Source of the DNA: Elysia marginata | Taxonomy: Eukaryota > Mollusca > Gastropoda > Plakobranchidae | NCBI GenBank assembly: GCA_019649035.1 | Contig: BMAT01007535.1 | Location: 36,113 to 65,687 of the forward strand | Direction: 5' to 3' | Length of the DNA stretch: 29,575 nucleotides | Shown here: one piece after another, positions 10,626 to 20,100 of the stretch | How the letters are laid out: every line of letters begins with the position of its first letter | Numbering within the stretch: the stretch's first letter is position 1 | Notes under the pieces: generated by a model | What the model saw: only the letters and a program-made list of their open reading frames with translations | What the model was told of the DNA's origin: nothing | Databases searched by the model: none | Position numbers and translations under genes: made by a program

Positions 10626-12195
10626 CAAAGCGCTTTACATTCAGATTGGCAATAAAGAACAAACACACAAAAAATTGGACCAATCACAACAGCAGACTTC
10701 ATTAAGTTTAAATGTTTGACTAACAATGCAAATAGGTATAAATATCCATGTGATCACATGAAATATTATACGTTTAAAATATAAATGTAAATAGAGACAA
10801 GACGATTACAGAAATACATTAAATTATCGCAAAAGTAATTAGCAAAAGATGTAAAAAGCCAAGTTGAAAGATTCTTGTTGAAAGTAGACAGAGATTTAGA
10901 CGAAACTGCGGAGCATGGGAGGTTGTTCCACGTGTTATTGCCAGTGAGGTAAAAAGACCTACCGCCAAAGCTTTTCAAATTTGTTTCAAGTATCGTCAAC
11001 ATTAATTTATTTTCTGAATGAAGATTTCTAGACGGCTTGTAAAATATTTAACATGCCTTTTAAATAAGAGGGAAACTTTTGCTCATTTAAGCAATAAATA
11101 AAATAAAATTTTATATAGCGCTTATCCACTAATGTGCCTTAAGCGCTTTGCATGGGTTCCCCGACAGGCCATTCCCAACCAAAGTACCTTCTGAACTCAC
11201 AGAGGAGCAGCAAGTTAAGCGCATCACTCTAGCATTCTGACAAGATCTTTCACTGCCTACAGTCGGGTACTCGTTTAACGCATGAGTGAGGCGAAGAAAT
11301 GTGTGTAAATAGCCTTTCTCAAGGACTAAACGTCGACCTCTCGAACAGCAATCTTGTAGCCTATTCTAGACTGGATTGGGAGCCAATGAGGATCTTGCAG
11401 AACTAAGGTGACAGGTTGTCTTTTTAATGTTCGCTTCACCAAACTTGCTGCGTGGTTTTGAATAGATTGAAATCTTTTGATTTTATCAGAAGTTAGCCCT
11501 TTATAATTGCATTAATCAAATCTAGAAATTACAAAAGCAAGGACAGGGGGGTTTTTGTGGCCTCTTCATTGCATTTACATTTTAAAATTTCTGATCAATC
11601 TATATCAGTCTGGATGGAGTTGCAATTAACATCTCAGTCTTTACACTGTTCATTTATAGCTAAGTTGCTGTCATTCATTTTTTCACTGCACTCATAACAT
11701 CATTAAGTTCAAATAAGAGTTTCGGCACTTCTGATGGTAAAAACTGATCTACAGATCTGAGTATCGTCGCATAGAGGTAGCCTAGTAATTAACGAACATG
11801 AGTGGATGGTTTTGGAAATATTTTGGGACTGAAGTGAAAACAACATTGGTCCTAAAACAGAACCTTGGGGAACACCATGTTTCATAATGCCATGGCCAGA
11901 GTTTGTTTTACCAACAACAACTTTCTGAGTTCGATTTTGAAAATAGGATGTCAACTAGTTTAAAACTTTACCCTGGAAGCCAAAAAAGTGGGGAAGGTGA
12001 TTATTTTTTTTTAATTTATAGTGTCAAATGCAGCTAACAAGTCAAGTAGCGTAAGGGCAGACACCTTGTCTTCGTCGCTGTTTTTCAATAGATATGATGT
12101 AACACAGACTAATATTAGTTTCTTTTAGGTTGTTTTTTTGTAACGTAGGAGTCAAGTTGAGCTAGGACAATCTTTTCTATGACTTTTCTAATATC
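10626..12195 (-). mobile_element. Decayed non-LTR retrotransposon (LINE, CR1/L2-Jockey group) reverse transcriptase fragment
   Basis: Read on the minus strand from high to low coordinates, successive pieces of a LINE ORF2 appear in the right order but in shifting frames. They are VIEKIVLAQL near 12180-12140; LDLLAAFDT near 12021-12050; FGFQGK then LTSYFQNRTQKVVVG near 11985-11910; GVPQGSVLGP at 11847-11876; a degraded active site CDDTQI near 11755-11770; PHWLPIQSRIGYKI at about 11345-11390; and the C-terminal KSFGGRSFY...WNNLP near 10918-10965. The 3' end carries GTAAAGCGCTTTGA (about 10627-10638, read on -), the tail style of this LINE group. Stops, frameshifts and a missing segment between the first two motifs make it non-functional. 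The endonuclease domain is absent, as in 5' truncation. Confidence 0.85.
11095..11340 (-). mobile_element. SINE-like insert within the LINE
   Basis: The LINE protein breaks off after YKIAV (about 11345) and resumes near 11090 (PSRNLHSENKL). The ~245 bases between do not continue the reverse transcriptase. Read on the minus strand they end in GCAAAGCGCTTAAGGCACATT, then GGATAAGCGCTATATAAAATTTTATTTTATT. That is the GCGCTATATAAA plus A/T-rich tail shared by L2-type LINEs and the SINEs they mobilise. A CCTTGAGAAAGGC hairpin-like motif lies near the far end. No clear A/B boxes or target duplication, so it could instead be the 3' end of a second, truncated LINE. Confidence 0.5.
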
Positions 12196-12246
12196 GGTAG
12201 TAGTACAAGTAGAAGTAGTAGTAGTAGTAGCAGTAGTAGTAGAAGA

Positions 12247-12320
<74 letters not shown>

Positions 12321-12335
12321 CAGTGGTAGTAAGCT

Positions 12336-12368
<33 letters not shown>

Positions 12369-12415
12369 CAGCAGTAGTAAGCTTAGTAGTAGTAGTAGTA
12401 GTATTAGAAGAAGCA
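12195..12415. repeat. (TAG/AGT)n trinucleotide microsatellite
   Basis: Tandem AGT triplets with GGT, GCA and GAA variants. Two copies of a GGTAGCAG...AAGCTT block sit 48 bp (16 triplets) apart, with AAGCTT at 12331 and 12379, showing a duplicated higher-order unit. Poly-Val, poly-Leu and poly-Thr frames over it are artefacts. Confidence 0.95.
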
Positions 12416-12467
12416 CTACATGGGTAGCTTGACCGCTGTCCATATTTCTCTCCCCGCTTTCCATACC

Positions 12468-12470
<3 letters not shown>

Positions 12471-12523
<53 letters not shown>
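12471..12523. repeat. (CT)n microsatellite
   Basis: Pure CT dinucleotide run of about 53 bases. Confidence 0.97.
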
Positions 12524-12525
<2 letters not shown>

Positions 12526-12946
12526 ATGACGTTCATTGTTTAAGTTATATACCCTTTTATCAGTTTCACACGACCAAAAGAAATGTCCTTTGCAAATAAG
12601 ATCAGCATAGATTTTCCATTTGATAACTTCTGCATGCCGTTATATTATAAGAACGGACATATTAATGACTGTTGCCAAAAACACACGTGTTAGTTCACAA
12701 GATAAAAAAGCACTTTATTTGGCATCCGACTATGGCTTTACTCTTTATTGGTGTATATTTATAATGTTCAGTTCATTTAAAAATTAAATCTTGAATATTT
12801 TATACTCAATTTATGTTACCGATTTTTCATGGATCCAGCATTGTTGGCAAGGGGTTGTTGGTATGAGTTATGTCATTATCGTCATAATTATAACTGCCGT
12901 TAAGATTTGTTTTACTGTTTTTTTTTTGTTTTTTTTTTGTTTTTTT
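12524..12946. other. AT-rich spacer, no feature
   Basis: No coding or RNA signals seen. It ends in a T-rich run interrupted by G at the edge of the assembly gap. Confidence 0.5.
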
Positions 12947-13941
12947 NNNNNNNNNNNNNNNNNNNNNNNNNNNNNNNNNNNNNNNNNNNNNNNNNNNNNN
13001 NNNNNNNNNNNNNNNNNNNNNNNNNNNNNNNNNNNNNNNNNNNNNNNNNNNNNNNNNNNNNNNNNNNNNNNNNNNNNNNNNNNNNNNNNNNNNNNNNNNN
13101 NNNNNNNNNNNNNNNNNNNNNNNNNNNNNNNNNNNNNNNNNNNNNNNNNNNNNNNNNNNNNNNNNNNNNNNNNNNNNNNNNNNNNNNNNNNNNNNNNNNN
13201 NNNNNNNNNNNNNNNNNNNNNNNNNNNNNNNNNNNNNNNNNNNNNNNNNNNNNNNNNNNNNNNNNNNNNNNNNNNNNNNNNNNNNNNNNNNNNNNNNNNN
13301 NNNNNNNNNNNNNNNNNNNNNNNNNNNNNNNNNNNNNNNNNNNNNNNNNNNNNNNNNNNNNNNNNNNNNNNNNNNNNNNNNNNNNNNNNNNNNNNNNNNN
13401 NNNNNNNNNNNNNNNNNNNNNNNNNNNNNNNNNNNNNNNNNNNNNNNNNNNNNNNNNNNNNNNNNNNNNNNNNNNNNNNNNNNNNNNNNNNNNNNNNNNN
13501 NNNNNNNNNNNNNNNNNNNNNNNNNNNNNNNNNNNNNNNNNNNNNNNNNNNNNNNNNNNNNNNNNNNNNNNNNNNNNNNNNNNNNNNNNNNNNNNNNNNN
13601 NNNNNNNNNNNNNNNNNNNNNNNNNNNNNNNNNNNNNNNNNNNNNNNNNNNNNNNNNNNNNNNNNNNNNNNNNNNNNNNNNNNNNNNNNNNNNNNNNNNN
13701 NNNNNNNNNNNNNNNNNNNNNNNNNNNNNNNNNNNNNNNNNNNNNNNNNNNNNNNNNNNNNNNNNNNNNNNNNNNNNNNNNNNNNNNNNNNNNNNNNNNN
13801 NNNNNNNNNNNNNNNNNNNNNNNNNNNNNNNNNNNNNNNNNNNNNNNNNNNNNNNNNNNNNNNNNNNNNNNNNNNNNNNNNNNNNNNNNNNNNNNNNNNN
13901 NNNNNNNNNNNNNNNNNNNNNNNNNNNNNNNNNNNNNNNNN
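12947..13941. other. Assembly gap (Ns)
   Basis: A run of 995 undetermined bases. It may hide the promoter or 5' UTR of the downstream IQCE-like gene. Frames made of X across it mean nothing. Confidence 1.
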
Positions 13942-13978
13942 CGCGATTCTTTAGGATTACCAATGATTTTAGTGTGAC

Positions 13979-14040
13979 ATAGATCTAGACATCTAGATCT
14001 AGATATAGATTAGATCTAAATCTAGAATCTGGATTCTAGT
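13979..14040. repeat. AGATCT/CTAGA palindromic low-complexity patch
   Basis: About 60 bases built from overlapping AGATCTAGA, ATCTAGAT and similar self-complementary units. A shorter patch of the same kind is at 400-430. Such patches are common in some gastropod genomes as far as I recall. Role unknown. Confidence 0.7.
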
Positions 14041-14081
14041 AATTTGTTTTAAAATTTAATTTTGTTCTTTACATTTTTCAG

Positions 14082-14120
14082 CAATCGATTCATTGAAGCT
14101 GTTTGAAAATGGCAGATTTT
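14082..14120 (+). CDS. IQCE: IQCE-like exon 1 (start codon exon)
   Basis: An acceptor-like ACATTTTTCAG ends at 14081, then 27 bases of 5' UTR and ATG at 14109 giving M-A-D-F. A strong donor (GTAAGT) starts at 14121 in phase 0. The acceptor implies an upstream non-coding exon, possibly in the gap, unless transcription simply starts here. An alternative start is the ATG in exon 4 (MSNVYRAASP). Confidence 0.6.
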
Positions 14121-17100
14121 GTAAGTACTGGTAATTTAATGAAGTAAACTTACCTTATAGGCCTATAGATGTAAAATAAGCACTGTGATAACTTACAGAT
14201 ATATGTAATTTTATTGTATGTCCTAAAAAATATTGGTTACACAGTCAATGATTTATAACATATTTTTTCATACTTTTAGCCTTGATTGTGTTTTTAATAT
14301 CATTATCTTGATAAAATTAAATAGATTTTTAATGAACATTGTATGAGAAAAAGGTATTTTGTGACATGGTCTGAATTCTTCCCTGGTAGATTTCAAGAAA
14401 CAGATCACCACCAAGGCCAAAAATGCAACAAAACGGCCCAAGAAAGTCCAACAAGAAAACACCAAGACGGCCAGGTTTGTCCACGTTCTCAATTTTTGTT
14501 TCTTTTCGCAAATAATAGATGTTTGATTTTGATTTTTGTTGATTTCAGTTTCAATTCCTCTGAAGTTTAAGTTGAGATTGAATTCAAAGTTGAATTTTGA
14601 AAGTACAATAAACTGAAAAAATATAATAATATTAATTTTAGCTTTTTCAGTTTTATAATTCAGAACCTGATAGCATGATTGACATTTTTATCCTGTGGAG
14701 AAAAGTTTGAGTTAATAATATCTTTAATGAAAAAACGGGTTTTCGAAGTTGCAGTGGTTTAACGGCAGTCTAGTCCACATAATTTAAACCAAGACAAGTC
14801 AAACATTTGCTTATTTTGAACTATGTTCAGGTGACCAAATTTATTACTTTTTGTTTAATGAATATACTGATAATTTGATATTTCGATGATTTGAAGTTGA
14901 GTTTTCAATTATTTAAACTTGACTAGATTCTTCTCAATTGCAGTGACACCAGGGAAGACAAAGGCAAAGACTGGACGTGATCATTGGATGGCAGCTCTGA
15001 AGAAGAGACAAGCATGTAGGATTTGATGTGCCTTGTCATATCTAACAATTCTTTTATTTATTGATTAAAATTGAAATGGATTGTTTTTCAGTATTTGAGA
15101 CCATGGGTCCAACTTAGTGTAGATGTATTTCATACATATATACATTTGTGTGTTTGCCCAGGAAAGCAAGATCAAAGTTACTGAGATACAAGCTTTTAAA
15201 GGCAGTTTGGGTTTCCTGTGTCAGTTTTTACTTTTTTAGTCTTGGTGAAAGTTAAAATATTTTTGCACTATTTAGGCCCGTGTTTGGTACAAATTTTGAT
15301 CATCAAATGGCAAATGTTGATTTTGCACAACCATTTTGTGCAGTTGTCAGAAATTTGCTGGGATTTTTTTCTGTTTCTTGTTATTTTATCTTGCAGTTTT
15401 ATAGAAAGCCATGTCTCAAGTTCTAGTTGGGATATTTTGATAAAGCAAAGCACAGTTTGCTAAAAAGAAAAAAAAGAGTGATCTATTCAGAAATGCCTAG
15501 ACCTGAAAATCTTTGGATGGGAGGTTTGATAGGTTCTCCTGGGCAACCATACCTTTAGTTATTGTATTTACTTATTCAAACAAGCAATGCAAGCAGATAA
15601 GCAGATTGTTTATATAGATTAAGAAGGGTTATGGTAATAAAAATAAAACGGACAACAAGTAAAGCAAAAGGAAAAAAAAGAACCAAATCAGATTGTTAGG
15701 TAAATGTTATTCCTTTACCCCTTTTTTATTTATTTCATCTTAATGCAAACTGCTGGTGCCCCGTGCCTGAATTAATTTTTTTGTTTCATTTGTAAGATAT
15801 GCTCCAGATATGCCAGGTTATTTAAAAAATTCTTAAAACTTTATTTACTCATTGAATTCATTTTATGTACAAGTTTTGTAATTGTCTTTCTTTACTGTGT
15901 TTTTTTTTGCTGTAATTGTTATGGTTTTTTTAAATCATGCACTTCCTTTCTTAAAATTGTCTTGTGCAAAATAATTTATAAACTGCAACTTTTTTTTGTT
16001 TCTCTTGTCTTGATCTTTTTACCTTTATTATTTAAAAAAGTGTTATGGTAAACTGAAGATCAAAATATTTGTCCATTTCTTTTGAAAAGGTTTAAAATTT
16101 GTTTTCCCTTTTACTTGCTATAGTTTTATTGCTTACCTTTTGTTGTATTCCTTCTTGCTTTTATTTTTTTTCAGTAACAATGTCAAATGTTTACAGAGCA
16201 GCAAGCCCAAGACATAAAAGTGTGACTGAGTATTTTGTGGACACTTTGCGAAAGACAGGCGTTGGTGAGTTACTTGCCCTGTACTGTAGTGGTACAAAGT
16301 GGGCTTTAGGTAGATGTTAATTTCTCCACACTACATGTTTTAGATTTTGTGGATAATTTGTTTGCTGGAAGCTCTCAGAAGCAGATTATCCCAATGCTAT
16401 TTCTTGGTGTGTATGAGGGGTGTTTTTAATTTTTCATTGCTGTTATTATTAATCTTATAGAAATTATAAAAGATGATAACGGGCAGAATATTGATATTGA
16501 TAAATCTCAATTATGAATCAGATGAAGAAAAAACCAACTGCTTCTTGAGGAGAGTTTTAACCTTCAAATGAAGTTAAAAAGTATTCTTTAATTTTAGAGA
16601 TAACAAAATGAATGGTGCATATAATAATTAAAAATTAGACTATTCTGAATGCATTTTAGTAGTAAAATAGGAGTTTAAGTGTTTAATGTGCACAGTAACA
16701 TTTGGTAAGGATTGTTCAGGAAGAAAGAAAATTGCAATATTTAAAAAATATTTGAAACATAATGAGCCTATTTTTCTTAAAAAAGCAATTTGTAATTGAA
16801 AATTAATTATTGGAAATTTAAAGGCATTCTTTACCTCTTAAAATGAACATGGAATATTACTGAAGTTATTCAAGAGCTCAAATAACTTAGGCTATAAAAA
16901 GTAATAAAACAACCATAAACAGATGACATCTGACATGGACCATTTCCCATCAGTCTGCTACCTACTTCTCTAAACTGTAATAATTACATCACTATATATC
17001 CCCCCCCCCCCCTCGATGGCCATCATTTTTAACTGACTGAAAAAATTTTTAGTGCAATCTGCAACCTTAGTTCAATCTTGTTCTATCGCCATTTTTCTAA

Positions 17101-20100
17101 ATTTGCCCTAAGGTCGTTTAGAGCTTCAGTGTGCATATTCATACTCAGCTTTTTAACATAGAGGTTTAGGCTTATAGTGAGGACCATGGGTGTGTAATTG
17201 CTTAAAGTACCAAACAAAGTAATGACTTCTGCCCCTCTTTCAGATGGTATGACTGCTTCCAAATGTGCCAAAACCGAACTAGAACAAGATAGCATGGAGG
17301 TTGCGAATAGTTAAAAATCATATCACAACATTGTAGATTTTACACACACATATGTATATATATATTTAAAAGAAGATATATGGTGTAAAATGTTTCACAA
17401 AGTATATCTGTTTCCAATCTAACTTTCAAAAAGAAAGACATAGAATGGTACTGAAGGATTACACCGTAACAAAACAAGCAGATAGTTTGATTTATAATTG
17501 TCAGTAATATTGCCTGATGTTCTAATCTTTTGCTTCTGGAAATTGAATGGATTTTGAAAAGTGCATCATGTATTTCAGGCCTCAGCAGTGAGACTAACAA
17601 AAGCCAGTCAATGACAGGTCTGAACAGAGCTGGTGACTCTCTCTTCCCGTACAGGAGCACTTCTCATTACATGAGACAGGTCATGGGAACAGAGAGGTCA
17701 TCTCCCATAGATGATCCTACAGGTGCAACTCTTTTTCTGTATTTGTTTTCAAGTCCGGTTTTGCCTAATTCTCTATTTTTTTTTTAGCATTTTTTTTCTT
17801 TGAAAAAAGAAAGACAGTGCATTTTCGACCTTAAAGATTGTTGATGTGAAGAGGAAAATTTACTTTTTTGGTAAAACGCAGCTTTGTGTAGCCATTCAAA
17901 TTCAAAAGGGCAAATTTATCAATGATTCAATATTGTCATTGTTGAGTTCAATTCAATAATTTTTAGCATAGCATTCTGTCGAGTTTTTCAAATCAAACTG
18001 TCTTTTTAAGTCCCTTTGTAAGCAAGCTCTTTACTTTGACAGTGGAGCTTCATAAGTTGTCTTCAAATGATTCAACCAGTGCAAACTGCTATGTACCACT
18101 TTTCTTTCTTTTACTTTTTCCTAGTGAATGAAAATCTATTTTATTTAGTTAAGATATATTTAGACTAGGAGGAATTTTCATGAAAATATAGAGCAAAATA
18201 CCATGCAGATTTGAAGGCATTTTCCAAAATTGTTTAATATTTAAATTTCCATACAGTTCGGCCAAATGTTGGTGCACCCAATTACAAAAGCCAGGAGGAA
18301 TATTATGACGAAGTCCTAGGATTGAGAAAGGTAAATTCTTTACAGCAGTCTTTGTATAGGTTTTTTTGTGGGGAAGCATTAATGTGGCTTTATTGGGTGG
18401 GGAAGAGGCTTTGTGGTTGTTTTTTTTTTGTTGATGTTGGTTTTTCTAATCTCGGTATAAAACAGATAAACAAACTATATTTTATTGAAGGTATATTTAC
18501 ATGTTTTTGTGGAAAATTTACAACAGGGTAAAAATGGGTTTTTTAAAGATTTGCTCTGAAAGTCTGCACTTTGTGAACCAGTAAAATTTCCTTCCATCTG
18601 ATACCAGAAACTTATCTAGTGATCCTATTAATCTAATACAAGCCATGTGAACAGCTTTAATTCTCTTACTGTTCTGCCCAATCTTATATGACCGCGGCAT
18701 TATTCAACATTTCATTATTTGTTCTTTTAGGGGTTTAATGTTTTAAGTTAAGACAACTACTTTAAATGATAGAGCTAAATCTAAAGCGTTCACATGTCAC
18801 TTATCTTGTTTTTTTTCTTCTTCTTTGTCTTTAACAGCAACTGGCAGCTTTGAACCATGAGTACTCAACTCAGAAAACCAAAATAAGAAGGCTTGAAGAG
18901 GATAATCAAAAGAAGGTAAAGAAAACGAGGTGGTATTGTAACTTCTAACAAACTGAAGGATTAACCTTGTTTAAATTGATCTTATGATTTAGGCCTACCG
19001 CAACTTTTTTCTCCAACTTAACTTAATGATTTTTATTTACAACTGTTGCTCAGGCCTTTTTCAATCATGCTCATCAACAACCTTTTGTTTTGGTGCACCT
19101 GAATTTGTAGGCAAATTTGACATGTGCGCCAGCCTCATGGCAGCAGTAGAAGCGGTTTTTTTTCTTTCTCCTAGACCCTGAAATTATTTAGAACAAAATC
19201 TTGAGTTGTTTTTTTTGTCTTTATATGAATAATATTTGTTTACTATAATTTTTTAATCACAAGTTTTGCAGCCAGTCCTAATACCTCAAAAGTGGAATTT
19301 TTACATGAAAATTCATTAAATTTTTTAAAAATGCTGGTTTTTGCACCTCTAAAAAACAGTGAGAACTGTAACCTTTTGCTTTAGTTTTCTGAACTAATTC
19401 ACTTGCCTAAGATGGACTTATCAGCTCAGATTCAGTTTAAATCCTGCACTTAAAGCACAACATTCGTTCAACTTTCATTTTTCCATTTATACTATTGCTC
19501 TATATTAACAAATAATATTTTAGCTCCTCATTCACAATTTGTTTTTGTCGTTCATCCACATATACCTCTTTATCTCTCTCTCTCTTCCTCTCTCATTTAT
19601 TGTGTCTCCTTGCTTTACTTTTATACTCTATTTTATTATTCCTATACGCACATTTTTGTTCTTTTTTCTATGCAGGAGAGAGAAATCGAGGGGCTTTTGA
19701 ATCCCACGAAGGTGAGCTAAATTTTAAATCATACACTTAAAACTGTCCTGTTTGTTTTTAGTATTGATTTAGTTTGCAGATAGATTATTGAGCTTTTTAT
19801 TTATCTTTCTGCAAGCTGTTTCATAACAGAGATGCGCATTTTCTGTGAAAGTACAACAGTCCGTATTTCCCGCTCTGTTCTGCACAGATCAATATTTTCA
19901 TCTTGCCCAATACAAACTGCAAGTTTCGATCTGTTATTATTCTCTATTTTTCCTCCATCATTGCGGTTAAACAAATAAAGTAAAGGAAGCATGTTTGTTA
20001 TCGAAAAAAACAACATCTTATTTCCTTTTTGTGGTAAATATTGGATACTATGATGGTCAGACATTGACCCATAAGTTATTTCAAAATTTAAACGGGCTTG

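Noticed and set aside
12115-12471. Poly-Thr, poly-Leu and poly-Val open frames
   Set aside because: They are translations of the TAG microsatellite; only the short end reading DIRKVIEKIVLAQL belongs to anything (the LINE).
12791-13977. Long open frames of ~350-390 codons
   Set aside because: They consist almost wholly of undetermined bases in the assembly gap.
15153-15548. Inverted repeat TTGCCCAGGA...TCCTGGGCAA enclosing ~390 bp, considered as a MITE
   Set aside because: Only 10 perfect base pairs with a weak extension and no flanking duplication; several such pairs are expected by chance in a window this size.
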